DNA of 33,704 nucleotides from Clostridia bacterium (GTDB lineage: Bacteria; Bacillota; Clostridia; Oscillospirales; CAG-382): NCBI GenBank assembly GCA_017434845.1, contig JAFSGD010000040.1, positions 1 to 33,704 of the forward strand, in the 5' to 3' direction. A program made the position numbers and the translations under genes. The notes under the pieces were generated by a model. The model did no database searches. It saw nothing but the letters and a program-made list of their open reading frames with translations, and was not told the DNA's origin. Below are positions 8,090-17,100 of the stretch, one piece after another (position 1 is the first letter of the stretch; each line of letters begins with the position of its first letter).

Positions 8090-8926
8090 TCAAATAACGA
8101 GATCGGCAATAATTGCCGCCGTTCCGACGATAACGCTGTAAATTGCAAATACGGTGAAGCTTTTGTTTTTGGAAAGATACTGCAAAAGCTTTATTGCGAA
8201 GAAGCCCACAACGGCGGCGGTTACCGCACCCGCAAGAACGGGAACGAGCATTCCTGCATCAAAGCCCTCGGAAAACATATCGGGAAGCTCGAATACGCAG
8301 GCACCGAGAATTGCGGGAATGGACATAAGGAACGAAAATCTCACAGCCTCCTCGCGAGAAAAGCCGAAAATTCTGCCGCCCGTTATGGTTGAGCCGGAGC
8401 GAGAGATGCCGGGCATTACGCCGAGAAGCGCTTGAACGACACCAACGCCCAAAGGGCGCAAAAATCCGCCGTTTTCGGTTGTGAAATCCTTTTTGGGGAG
8501 GCGATCGCTGACAAAAAGCATTATTCCGTTGAAAATAAGCAATGCACCGATTGCCCAGCTTATTCCGCTTAAAGCTTCAACGGCATCGTCAAGACCCAAA
8601 AGCTTAACGGGAACAAGAGGAAGCGTTGCGATAACCAGCATCAAAAACAGCCTCTCGCCCTTATCGAGCCCCTGCTTGAGCTTGCCCGTGAAAAGCTTTT
8701 TGATAAGCGAAAAGCAACCCTTTATGAGCATTAAGATATCGGCGCGGTAAACAACGCAAACCGAAACGAGCGTTGCAAGATGCAATGCGATATTAAAGGT
8801 GAAGCCGTTTTCGGTTTCGGTTCCGAAAAAGTTTTGCGCGAGCGCAAGGTGGCCCGAACTTGAAATGGGGAGAAATTCGGCAATGCCTTGAATTATACCG
8901 TAGATAATAGCTTCTAAAACGCCCAT
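8090..8926 (-). CDS. uppP: Undecaprenyl-diphosphate phosphatase (UppP/BacA)
   Basis: 278 residues, the normal family length. The enzyme removes a phosphate from C55-PP so the lipid carrier can be reused for peptidoglycan and other wall polymers; it acts in the cytoplasmic membrane. Both signature regions are present: QGIAEFLPISSSGH (13-26, with E17 and H26) and PGISRSGST (172-180, with R176). Multiple hydrophobic helices span the rest. AAGGAG lies 5 nt before the ATG at 8926. It appears to be the first gene of the uppP-ftsK-lipoprotein-SGNH operon. A TATAAT at 8965-8960 on the minus strand is a possible -10, but its -35 match is poor. Confidence 0.96.
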   Translation of the reverse strand: MGVLEAIIYGIIQGIAEFLPISSSGHLALAQNFFGTETENGFTFNIALHLATLVSVCVVYRADILMLIKGCFSLIKKLFTGKLKQGLDKGERLFLMLVIATLPLVPVKLLGLDDAVEALSGISWAIGALLIFNGIMLFVSDRLPKKDFTTENGGFLRPLGVGVVQALLGVMPGISRSGSTITGGRIFGFSREEAVRFSFLMSIPAILGACVFELPDMFSEGFDAGMLVPVLAGAVTAAVVGFFAIKLLQYLSKNKSFTVFAIYSVIVGTAAIIADLVI

Positions 8927-9005
8927 GATTGCTCCTTAATGATAAATGTTATATGAAACATTATACAAATTCGTCAGACTCCGAATGCATATAATATTTC
9001 ATATG

Positions 9006-9037
9006 TCCGCACGCCCGAATCGATTCGGGCGTGCGGA
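9006..9037 (-). terminator. 32-bp perfect GC-rich palindrome after the solute-binding gene
   Basis: A perfect palindrome with 16-nt half-sites beginning TCCGCACGCCCG lies 16 nt past the stop at 9054. The stem is very stable, but the minus strand continues CATATGAAAT, so the T tract is poor in the gene's direction; on the plus strand TTTTT follows two bases after GC. It is probably the transcription end of the solute-binding gene. Confidence 0.7.
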
Positions 9038-9053
9038 GCATTTTTAAAACGGT

Positions 9054-10520
9054 TTAGCCTGCGAGCTCTTCAAGCATCTGGTTCATAGCGGTCTCCGCAG
9101 AGGAGATCTTTGCTTCGAAGCGGGATGCAACGTTGGTGTCAAGAGTCATGTAAGGCTCGAGAATGCCGCCCCAGTTGTAAGCACAGCCGAGGTCGAAGGT
9201 TCTGGAAGCGAAGATAAGGTCGAGCATCTCACCCGATTCATCGTCCTTAGCATCGCGGTATTTAAGCTGAACGTCATAATATGCGGGGGTTACGTAGTTC
9301 ATCGACTGCTCGGAGATGGCAGAGATGATAAGACCCACGTCGTCAACGTCGACGGTTCCCTCGGGAACGAACATCATGGTGCAGTTATCCTTGGAAACGG
9401 TGTGATAATATCTGTCCTGAGTGTCATAATATTTGGGAATGGGAAGAATACCGAATTCATCCTCCATCTTACGGAAGGATGCAACGTTGATAAGACCGCA
9501 CATATAGAAGAGCTCTCTGCCCTCGATGAATGCCTTGTGAACGGTTGCTTCCCAAACGTTGGTGTAGCCCTTGTTGGTGTAGGGAGGAGCGTTTGCAACC
9601 ATTACGGTGTTGTTGTCGTTATAAAATTCGATAACGTCGCTGAGAATGGTGTAGGTTGCCTCGGGCTCGTTTGCCGCAACAAGATAGGGAAGGTCGTTAT
9701 CGGTCTTTCCCGCGATCTTCTGACCTGCGCCTACAAGCTGAACGTAAAGGTTGTAGGTCTCGGTACCGAACGCCCAACGGTCGAATTCGTCGATCGCACC
9801 GTCGCCGGTGGTGTCGGCAGTGATGTCGCGCGCACAAATTTCTTTAAAGGTGTCCCAAGTCCAGTTGCCTTCGCGGGCGATGGTATAGAAATCCTCTTCG
9901 ATGCCGAGGGTCTGCTTGAGGTTCTTGTTGAAAAGAACGCACCAAGTGCCCTGATCGTCATAGGTGTTGATGTCGCCGCAGGTGAAATAAACCTTATTGT
10001 CGATAGAAAGGTCTTCAACCGCGTTTTTATCCCACCATTCTGCCGAAAGGTCGATGGTGGAAATGGTTTTAAGGTCGATAAGCTGCTTTTCGATAGCAAG
10101 GCTTGCGGTTCTGCCGAGAGAATCAAAGCAGATATCATAATAGGGCAAGCCCGAGGATACCTGGGTTTTGATAATGTCGGTTACCGATTCGGTAGAGGTC
10201 ATGTCGCCGACGATGGTGCAGTTGTAGGTTTCTTCAACGTAATCCACAACCTGCTTTTTGGCTTCGTCAACCGAAGAGGGATTTTCTTCGTTGTAAACGA
10301 TCTCGCCGGTATAACCGAGAATAGAGTTGGAGCCCGCGCCGAAATCCCAGCAGAGAACGTGGATCTCGCGTCCGTCAAGGTCTTTAACGGGGGTTATGAC
10401 CTTGCTGTTTTCAACCGAGCCTCCCGAAGCTGTGCTTGATTCTTCGTCGCCGGTTTCGCAAGCAACAAGAAGCGGAACGAGCATAAAAACGGCAAGCAAG
10501 CAAACTAAAAGCTTTTTCAT
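9054..10520 (-). CDS. Extracellular solute-binding lipoprotein (family 1-like), ABC-type
   Basis: A 488-residue predicted lipoprotein. Signal MKKLLVCLLAVFM is followed by LVAC with lipidated C21, then a Ser/Thr/Gly-rich tether. The body shows the two-lobe binding-protein pattern of carbohydrate ABC transporters: an N-terminal strand REIHVLCWDF, the motif GLPYYDICFD, FNKNLKQTLGI, WTWDTFKEI, and the C-terminal FGILPIPKYYD. A Ca-binding-like loop DTTGDGAIDEFD lies before the lobe crossover, as in many sugar-binding proteins. The start at 10520 has AAAGGA upstream and begins the signal peptide; an in-frame upstream ATG would add 16 charged residues. No permease or ATPase gene is nearby, so it is an orphan that presumably serves a transporter encoded elsewhere, or acts as a sensor. 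Ligand unknown. Confidence 0.87.
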   Translation of the reverse strand: MKKLLVCLLAVFMLVPLLVACETGDEESSTASGGSVENSKVITPVKDLDGREIHVLCWDFGAGSNSILGYTGEIVYNEENPSSVDEAKKQVVDYVEETYNCTIVGDMTSTESVTDIIKTQVSSGLPYYDICFDSLGRTASLAIEKQLIDLKTISTIDLSAEWWDKNAVEDLSIDNKVYFTCGDINTYDDQGTWCVLFNKNLKQTLGIEEDFYTIAREGNWTWDTFKEICARDITADTTGDGAIDEFDRWAFGTETYNLYVQLVGAGQKIAGKTDNDLPYLVAANEPEATYTILSDVIEFYNDNNTVMVANAPPYTNKGYTNVWEATVHKAFIEGRELFYMCGLINVASFRKMEDEFGILPIPKYYDTQDRYYHTVSKDNCTMMFVPEGTVDVDDVGLIISAISEQSMNYVTPAYYDVQLKYRDAKDDESGEMLDLIFASRTFDLGCAYNWGGILEPYMTLDTNVASRFEAKISSAETAMNQMLEELAG

Positions 10521-10586
10521 TGTTTTTTCCTTTCGAGGCATAAACGCCTTTCGGCATTCTTCCGCCATTATATTTTGTTAACTTAT

Positions 10587-10615
10587 ATTATAACAATTTA
10601 TAACCGACTTGTCAA
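10587..10615 (-). promoter_or_regulatory. Perfect-consensus promoter of the solute-binding gene
   Basis: On the minus strand TTGACA (10615-10610) is separated by exactly 17 nt from TATAAT (10592-10587). The leader to the ATG at 10520 is about 60 nt. Confidence 0.9.
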
Positions 10616-10633
10616 GGAATCCGTTTTGAATTG

Positions 10634-10658
10634 AAGGTTCATATTTTACATGAACTTT
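10634..10658. promoter_or_regulatory. Candidate operator dyad between divergent promoters
   Basis: GTTCAT (10637-10642) and ATGAAC (10650-10655) form a dyad around 7 nt. It extends outward to 10634/10658 with one G-T pair. It lies midway between the -35 elements of the two divergent promoters, where a repressor or activator could control both. No regulator gene is adjacent, so this is inference. Confidence 0.35.
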
Positions 10659-10675
10659 ATTCAAGGGTTGGGCAG

Positions 10676-10704
10676 TTGACAAACCCGATTTGTTGTTGTA
10701 TAAT
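10676..10704 (+). promoter_or_regulatory. Perfect-consensus promoter of the LCP-like/metY genes
   Basis: TTGACA (10676-10681), exactly 17 nt, TATAAT (10699-10704). Expected transcription start is near 10711. This excludes the TTG at 10710 as translation start and supports the TTG at 10743. Confidence 0.9.
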
Positions 10705-10742
10705 CCATTTTGTATATCTATCTTTTCAAAGGAGATGAGCGT

Positions 10743-11717
10743 TTGTCTTCCGCTTTCAGAAACTTTTTTATAACGTTCGCGGTCTGTTTGCTCATTTTTG
10801 GGTTTCTCGGGCTTAAATTTGCTTATCCGTGGCTAACCGACGTTGTTGATTTTACCGATATGGGCAAGGAAACATCCGAAACCGTTTCGGGCGAAACCTC
10901 GGGCGAAACCTCGGAGGGCGAGGGCGAAACGGTTATAACCCCCGTTGACGATTACGACGAAAACGGCGACGTTTTCACCGCCGTTATAATGAACGTCGAT
11001 TCTCAAAACCGCGTTCTCAGCAGTGTTTTCGTTGATTCCAACGCAAAAAGCAAGCAGTTCGTTTATTGCCCTATCTCGCCCACCGTTAAAGCGGTTAACG
11101 AGGTCGGCGTTAGCGTTCCCATAGGCGATATGTACAGCATAATGAATCCCGAGGCTATCTGCCAAAGCGTTACGACGCTTACCGGCATCGAAACGAAATA
11201 TTGCCTCAGATTCACCCGCGATAGCCTGCGTGAGCTCGCGGCAATGATTCCCGGTGCATACGTTGTTCTTAACGAGGATATCAGCATCGTAAACCCCATT
11301 TATGAGGATTACGTTCACATTGAGGGAACCGAATATCCGAGCGACTACAACATCATTATCACCAACGTTGACGGCAAGGTGCTTCTCGGCGAAGAAATAG
11401 CCGAGCAAACCAAGCTTGATTGGCTTCTTTACTATAACCCCAACTATGACGGAAGCGAATACAACGCGCTTTACACAAGGATCTGCAAAGCGCTTATCCG
11501 CCAGTTCTTCGAGCAGGAGGGCGCGCTTAAAAACAGCGAATCTATGGCAAAGCTTGTTAGCTGCTGCGACACCAACCTAACCACCGATGCCGCAAGCGAA
11601 CACCTTGAAACCATATTCTCCTACAACGATTTTAAGTTCCACGAGGTTTCCTACCCCAACAACTGGGAGGTTGCCGTTGCAAAGCTTCGCGAGCTTGACG
11701 GCAGCTATAACCGCTAA
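10743..11717 (+). CDS. Membrane-anchored LCP-like (LytR-CpsA-Psr) protein, probably degenerate
   Basis: 324 residues with one N-terminal membrane helix (about 6-28), a Thr/Ser/Glu-Gly repeat linker (about 41-65) and an extracellular domain. Weak features recall the LCP fold that transfers teichoic acid or glycan from C55-PP to the wall: an early strand FTAVIMNVDS, TLTGIETKYCLRFTRDSLRELAAMIPGAYV in the place of the LTGIxIDYYVxxxxxGFxxLVDxIGGV region, and a later LLGEEIAEQTK segment. The Arg-Asp residues (IPRDT) and R-x-R of active LCP enzymes are missing (CPISPT and LLYYN instead). So it may be a pseudoenzyme or a different family. The start is TTG at 10743 with AAAGGAG 8 nt upstream; an ATG at 10735 is out of frame and terminates quickly. 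metY follows after 20 nt. Confidence 0.6.
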   Translation: MSSAFRNFFITFAVCLLIFGFLGLKFAYPWLTDVVDFTDMGKETSETVSGETSGETSEGEGETVITPVDDYDENGDVFTAVIMNVDSQNRVLSSVFVDSNAKSKQFVYCPISPTVKAVNEVGVSVPIGDMYSIMNPEAICQSVTTLTGIETKYCLRFTRDSLRELAAMIPGAYVVLNEDISIVNPIYEDYVHIEGTEYPSDYNIIITNVDGKVLLGEEIAEQTKLDWLLYYNPNYDGSEYNALYTRICKALIRQFFEQEGALKNSESMAKLVSCCDTNLTTDAASEHLETIFSYNDFKFHEVSYPNNWEVAVAKLRELDGSYNR

Positions 11718-11737
11718 ATAAAACAAGGTGAATTATC

Positions 11738-13024
11738 ATGGATAAAAAATATTCCCCCGCAACACAATGCATTCATTCGGGCTATGATCCCAAAAACGGC
11801 GAGCCCTTGGCTTTGCCCATATATCAAAGCACAACCTATTCCTACAGCGATCCCGAGGCTATCGGCAAGCTTTTCGACCTTACCGCCGAGGGACACATGT
11901 ATTCCCGTATATCCAACCCCACGGTTGAGCTCGTTGAGAAAAAGATCGCCGACCTCGAAGGCGGCATCGCCGCGCTTTGCACCAATTCGGGTCAGGCGGC
12001 AAGCTTTCTTTCGGTCGTTAACATTGCCTCGGCAGGCGACCATATTCTCGTTTCATCGAAGATCTACGGCGGCACCACCAATCTTTTCTCGGTAACGCTT
12101 AAGCGCTTCGGCATCGATTGCACCATCTTCGATCAGGATATTTCGGCTTCCGAGCTTGCATCGCTTATTCAGCCCAACACAAAGCTTATTTTCGGCGAGA
12201 CCATCGCAAACCCCGCGCTTTCGGTGCTTGATATTGAAAAGCTTGCAACTGTTGCGCACGAGGCGGGCATTCCGCTTATCGTCGACAACACCTTTGCAAC
12301 GGGCGTTCTCTGCCGTCCGATAGAGTTCGGCGCAGACATAGTTGTTCTTTCAACCAGCAAATACATGGACGGCCACGCCGTTCAGCTTGGCGGCTGTGTT
12401 ATCGACAGCGGCAACTTCGATTGGACTCAGAACGATAAGTTCAAGGGTCTTTGCACTCCCGATAATTCTTATCACGGACTTATTTACACCGAATCGTTCG
12501 GCAAGCTTGCCTACATAACCAAAATGAGAGTTCAGCTCGTTCGCGACCTCGGCGTTTATCCCACCGCGCAGGCGGCGTTCCTTCTCGACCTCGGCATCCA
12601 AACGCTTGACGTAAGGCTTAAGCGCCATTGCGAAAACGCGCTTGCCGTTGCAAAATTCCTTTCCGAGAGCGGACACGCGAAGTTTGTTAGCTATGCCGGC
12701 CTTGAGGGCGATAAATACCACGAGCTCGCAAAGAAATATCTTCCCCTCGGATGCGGCGGCGTTGTTTCGTTCTGCATCAAGGGCGGCAAGGAAGCGGCGG
12801 TCAAGTTCATGAACTCGCTTTCCATGTTCCGCAACCTTGTTCACGTTGCAACCGTTCATTCCTGCGTTCTTCATCCCGCATCCTCAACCCATCGCCAGCT
12901 CAGCGACGAAATGCTTGCCGCTGCCGGAATCGACGGCGGACTTATAAGAATTTCGGTCGGCATCGAGGATATCAACGATATTATCGGCGATCTTAAGAAC
13001 GCTTTGGAAAAAACTTTCGGATAA
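11738..13024 (+). CDS. metY: O-acetylhomoserine sulfhydrylase (Cys/Met PLP enzyme)
   Basis: 428 residues, matching O-acetylhomoserine sulfhydrylases (about 425-430) better than methionine gamma-lyases (about 400). The PLP enzyme makes homocysteine from O-acetylhomoserine and sulfide in methionine synthesis, in the cytoplasm. Family marks are YSRISNPT (Y55 and R57 contact the PLP phosphate of the partner subunit), D183 in IVDNTFATG, and the PLP lysine K208 in LSTSKYMDGH. The C-terminal SVGIED is also typical. The ATG at 11738 has AAGGTG 7 nt upstream. It is co-transcribed with the LCP-like gene (20-nt gap); no SAM riboswitch or T-box leader is visible. A related trans-sulfuration activity cannot be excluded. 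Confidence 0.9.
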   Translation: MDKKYSPATQCIHSGYDPKNGEPLALPIYQSTTYSYSDPEAIGKLFDLTAEGHMYSRISNPTVELVEKKIADLEGGIAALCTNSGQAASFLSVVNIASAGDHILVSSKIYGGTTNLFSVTLKRFGIDCTIFDQDISASELASLIQPNTKLIFGETIANPALSVLDIEKLATVAHEAGIPLIVDNTFATGVLCRPIEFGADIVVLSTSKYMDGHAVQLGGCVIDSGNFDWTQNDKFKGLCTPDNSYHGLIYTESFGKLAYITKMRVQLVRDLGVYPTAQAAFLLDLGIQTLDVRLKRHCENALAVAKFLSESGHAKFVSYAGLEGDKYHELAKKYLPLGCGGVVSFCIKGGKEAAVKFMNSLSMFRNLVHVATVHSCVLHPASSTHRQLSDEMLAAAGIDGGLIRISVGIEDINDIIGDLKNALEKTFG

Positions 13025-13037
13025 AATTATTTATCTA

Positions 13038-13066
13038 TTGAAATTTGTAAAATAATGTGTTAAAAT
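13038..13066 (+). promoter_or_regulatory. Promoter of the ferredoxin gene
   Basis: TTGAAA (13038-13043), 17 nt, TAAAAT (13061-13066), about 30 nt before the ATG. It lies directly after metY, so the ferredoxin is expressed on its own, perhaps with some read-through. Confidence 0.75.
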
Positions 13067-13096
13067 CAATTCAAATATTCACGGAGGTGTTTTATT

Positions 13097-13270
13097 ATGG
13101 CATATTCCATTTCCAACGAGACCTGCATCGGTTGCGGTACCTGTGAGGCTGAATGCCCCGTTAGCGCTATCACTGTTGCTGATGACGGCAAGTACACTAT
13201 CGACCCCGAGCTCTGCATCGAATGCGGCGCTTGCGCCGGTGTTTGCCCCGTAGACGCTCCTCAGGCGTAA
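13097..13270 (+). CDS. 2[4Fe-4S] ferredoxin, clostridial type
   Basis: A 57-residue protein with two copies of CxxCxxCxxxCP: C10, C13, C16, C20 and C40, C43, C46, C50. This is the classical bacterial 8Fe ferredoxin, a soluble low-potential electron carrier for pyruvate:ferredoxin oxidoreductase, hydrogenases and similar enzymes of anaerobes. The ribosome site GGAGGTG is near perfect and 7 nt from the ATG, in keeping with high expression. It has its own promoter and a strong terminator, so it is monocistronic. The last residues (VDAPQA) are the usual short tail. Confidence 0.96.
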   Translation: MAYSISNETCIGCGTCEAECPVSAITVADDGKYTIDPELCIECGACAGVCPVDAPQA

Positions 13271-13282
13271 ATTTAGGGAAGC

Positions 13283-13328
13283 ATAATGCGTTCACAGGCG
13301 CAAGCCTTGTGGGCGCATTATTGTTTTT
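13283..13328 (+). terminator. Terminator of the ferredoxin gene
   Basis: ATAATGCG (13283-13290) pairs with CGCATTAT (13314-13321), with a further inner stem formed by CACAGGC and GCCTTGTG, followed by TTGTTTTT. The remaining gap to 13418 holds no feature I can support. Confidence 0.9.
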
Positions 13329-13418
13329 CTAACCCTTTTGAAGGGGCTTGATTATCACAATTATTAATGATTTGTTTCACATTTTCAACCTTTTTCTTAT
13401 AAGAAAGGTATTATAATA

Positions 13419-14150
13419 ATGGCGGACTGTTCAACCACCAAAATCAACGCAAATATAACGCTTTGCGAGCCAAACGGCGGTATACGCTTCGGTACCGACG
13501 CACTTTTGCTTGCCGATTTTGCGCGCAACGGAATAAAACGCGGAAAATGCATCGATCTCGGAACAGGCTCGGGGGTTATTCCCCTGCTTATGCTTGCTTC
13601 GGGAAGCAACGCCGATTTTATCGGATTGGAGCTTCAGCCCGAATATGCCGAAACCGCAAGGAAAAATTCGGAGCAAAACGGGTTTTCCGATCGTTTTGAG
13701 GTTGTTTGCGGAAACGCAGAGAATTACAAGGCTCTTTTTGAAAGCGGCAGAGTCGATTCGGTCATAACCAATCCGCCCTATATGAGAAACGATTGCGGAA
13801 AAAGCAACGCTTCGCTTCCGCTTGCCGTTGCAAGACGCGAGATCTCGGGCGGGATCGAGCTTTTCTGCAAGGCGGCGGGCTGGGCGCTTAAAAGCGGCGG
13901 AAGCTTTTTTGCCGTTTACCGCCCCGACAGACTTGTTACGCTTATCTGCGCCATGAGAAACAACAACATCGAGCCGAAACGGTTGCGCGCCGTTACCGCA
14001 TCGGTCGGCTCGGCGCCTTCGCTTATTCTTATTGAAGGCAAAAAAGACGGCAAAGAGGGGCTTATTTTCGAAAAAGACCTAATTCTTTATAAAGACGAGT
14101 CACATTCGGAAGAAAGCGAAGAGCTCAAGGAGATCTACAAAAGGTTTTAA
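13419..14150 (+). CDS. TrmN6/YfiC-like N6-adenine methyltransferase
   Basis: 243 residues; a class I SAM-dependent methyltransferase. Motif I is DLGTGSG (46-52), the acidic SAM ribose ligand is E71 (GLELQ), and the N6-adenine signature NPPY is at 118-121. The opening IRFGTDALLLADFA matches the tRNA1(Val) m6A37 methyltransferase group (TrmN6/YfiC, YabB in Bacillus). It probably methylates an adenine in tRNA, though rRNA is possible. AAAGG lies rather far (about 11 nt) from the ATG at 13419; alternative starts would cut into the conserved N-terminus. Its stop overlaps the start of the giant protease gene by one base (TAATG), so the two are translated together, an unusual pairing. Confidence 0.88.
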   Translation: MADCSTTKINANITLCEPNGGIRFGTDALLLADFARNGIKRGKCIDLGTGSGVIPLLMLASGSNADFIGLELQPEYAETARKNSEQNGFSDRFEVVCGNAENYKALFESGRVDSVITNPPYMRNDCGKSNASLPLAVARREISGGIELFCKAAGWALKSGGSFFAVYRPDRLVTLICAMRNNNIEPKRLRAVTASVGSAPSLILIEGKKDGKEGLIFEKDLILYKDESHSEESEELKEIYKRF

Positions 14151-17100
14151 TGAAAAAAAGGGTGCTTGCGACAATTTTGATATTGCTTATCATCCTCCCG
14201 ACCGTTGCGGTCGCGGCGGCTGTTGTTTTTGCGCCCAAAACCGCCTTTGATATCTTCGACAAGGCGAGAAACGCTTCGCTTTCGGCGGCGCTTTCCGAAA
14301 AAACCAAAATACATTCGACCACCGCAAAGCCGCTTTCCGATTCGGGCAGATATATAGTCAAATTCAAAAACGATATCCCGCTTGTCGAAATAGAAAAAGC
14401 GCTTGGCGGGCTGAGCTATCATCCGCTTGCCGAGACCGAGCAGAGAATTTTTGCCGTTTCGGATGCCGAATTCGACTTTATTGAAAGCAATTCGGAAATC
14501 ATAGATTACGCCGAGCCCGACCTTCAGCGCGGCACGCTTTCGGCAACGAACGATCCCGTTTCGGTGCCCGCACTTGAGCAAATGAGCTTTGGTGCGGCTT
14601 GGGAAAAAGCCCAAGCAAACGCCGATATTATCGTTGCCGTGCTCGACACGGGCGTTGACCGCACCCACGAGGACCTTTTGAACGTTAATATTCTTTCGGG
14701 CTATGATTCGGTTTCGAAAACCGCGGGCGTTGACAGCGATGAGGCGGGCCACGGAACAGGTGTTATCGGCATTATCGCCGCAACCTCTGATAACGGGCTC
14801 GGAATCGCGGGCGCGGCAAGCGGTGTTACGATCCTGCCCATAAAGGTCTCTTCAAGCGGCGAGGTTATTTATTCCTCCGACCTTATAAGCGGAATTCGCT
14901 TTGCCGCCGATGCGGGCGCAAAGATAATCAATATGTCTGTCGGCGGCTATTCCTCCTCTTATGCCGAGCAGGATGCCGTTAACTATGCCGTTTCAAAGGG
15001 CTGTATTCTTATTGCCGCGGCGGGAAACGGCGGCGACCGAACCTTCGGAGACCAAAAAAGCTATCCCGCCTCTTACGACGGCGTTATCTCGGTTGCAAGT
15101 TGCGACAGCCTCGGCAACCGAAGCAGCTTTTCGCAATATAACGATGCCGTTGACGTTACCGCGCCGGGCGAAAACGTTGCGATGCCCTATTGCGAGGACG
15201 GCAGATCGGTTTACCGCACCGATTCGGGAACAAGCTATTCCTGCGCATACGTCAGCGCGATCGCCGCGCTTGCCGCCTCTTATATCGAAGACGGCATAAG
15301 ATTTAACAGCGATGAATTTCTTGCGCTTATTATTGAATCCTGCAGTATAAAGCGAACCGACGAATACGGACACGGCATTATCAACGCCGACAAGATAGTT
15401 TCGATAGCGCGCGACCCCATAATTATCGGCGTTGCAAACGGCGGCATTTATTCGGGAAGCGTTAACATAGGCTTCAACCGCGGCAACGCCACGCTCGACT
15501 ATGAGCCCTTTGAAGACGGCGAAGCGGTCGTGGGCAACGGCCCGCATATTTTAACGGTTTCCGACGGTGAAACAGAAAAATCGATTCGTTTCCGTTTGGA
15601 TTACGATCCTTTAACCGTTGAATTCAAAGAATTTTCGGCGTTTTCATATTTTGAATTCGAGCGCGGAAGCGCACTTCTTAACGGATTTCCCTATTTTTCG
15701 GGAATGCGCATTACCGCCTCGGGCAGACAGCATTTCGTTTTAACCGACGGCGAAGAAAGAATCGAGCGCGAGGTTTTTCTCGGCTATACTCTGCCAACCG
15801 TTTTCGGAATAGAAAACGGCGGCGTTTATAACACACCCGTTTCGGTCAAGATAATAGGCAACGGAAGCGCCGAGCTTAACGGCGAGCTCATTTCGAACGA
15901 GTTCTCGCTGTTTCAAAGCGGAAGCTACGTTCTCACCGTTTACAGCGAGAACGGCGCAATGAGCGCGGATTATATCTTCGACATAGACTTCCCCTACGGG
16001 CGCCTTATCAACAGCGACTATGCGGGCGCGCGTGCGGCAATAGACGAAGAAAACGGTTATATCTGCATCTATGGCGAAACGCTTACCGGCATTCGTATTT
16101 ACGACCTTGAAGCCCCCGAGCAATACCTGCACTTTATTCACACGGGACAGATATATTCTCACCGCTTTATCGGAAACAGCCTTGTGCTTCTCGGCGAAGA
16201 GGGCGTTGCCTTTATCAACCGTGAGCTTGCGCTAAACGGCGAGGAATGCATTGAAAAAACGCTTTCGTCAAACGGAATTTCGCTTTATGCCTTCGGCGGA
16301 GACGAAATTTATTGCTTCGGCAACGAGATGATCTACACCCTCGATACCGAAAGCGGCGAGCTCTCTTCGGTTGCGGGGCTTGGATTCGATTGCGAGCTTG
16401 CGCTTTATTCAAACGGCAGATTCTGCCTTGCCTCGCCCTATTACGATTCGACCGTTCGCATATTCGATATCGAAAGCGGCGAGCTGCGCTCTTTTGAGCC
16501 GAGCATTCCCTTTGAGCACGAGCCATTCTTCTTCGAGGGAGATATTCTTGCAATAGGCGGAACGCTTTTAAACACCGAAAGCGGCGAGATCCTGCTTGAA
16601 ACGGCGAGCGATTCGGTTGTTGCGATAACCGATTCGGCAGTTGTTACCGAAAGCTCGGTTATAGATATCGAAAGCGGAAAAGAAACGGCAACGCTTCCCT
16701 TTTCGGTTTGCTATATTACCGAAACCGAAAGCTCGCGCTATATTTTCGGCTGGGATTGCGAGATCGCAATTATTTCCTTGGATGCCGAGGGGCTTTATTC
16801 CTACGGTGCCTCGGAAAGCATTGAAGGCTTTGTTTCCGACCGCGAAATCGTTAACGAATACCGAACCAACGCCTTTATCGGAAAGGGCAAAACGGCATTT
16901 TCGGCAACGGCATCGCAAAACACGGTTTATTATCTTTTAAGCGGCGAAAACGCGCTGTTTTCGCTTAACGTGCCCGAGCTTACCGAAAACCTTGCAATTC
17001 CTTTGAGGTTTACGCCAAGCTCGGTTAACGCAAGCGACGGCTTGGTTTCGGTTTGCTTCGCAAACGCGCCCTTCGTTTATATCGCCGAGGAAAGCGATCT

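Noticed and set aside
9402..10439. 345-residue plus-strand frame in the solute-binding gene
   Set aside because: Shadow of the lipoprotein gene, which has signal peptide, promoter, ribosome site and family motifs.
10735..10776. ATG at 10735 as the start of the LCP-like gene
   Set aside because: It is out of frame and ends after 12 codons; TTG at 10743 has a well-placed AAAGGAG and continues into the membrane helix.
13331..13418. Promoter directly before the TrmN6-like gene
   Set aside because: A TATAAT at 13412 abuts the ATG and cannot serve it; other hexamer pairs have poor spacing.
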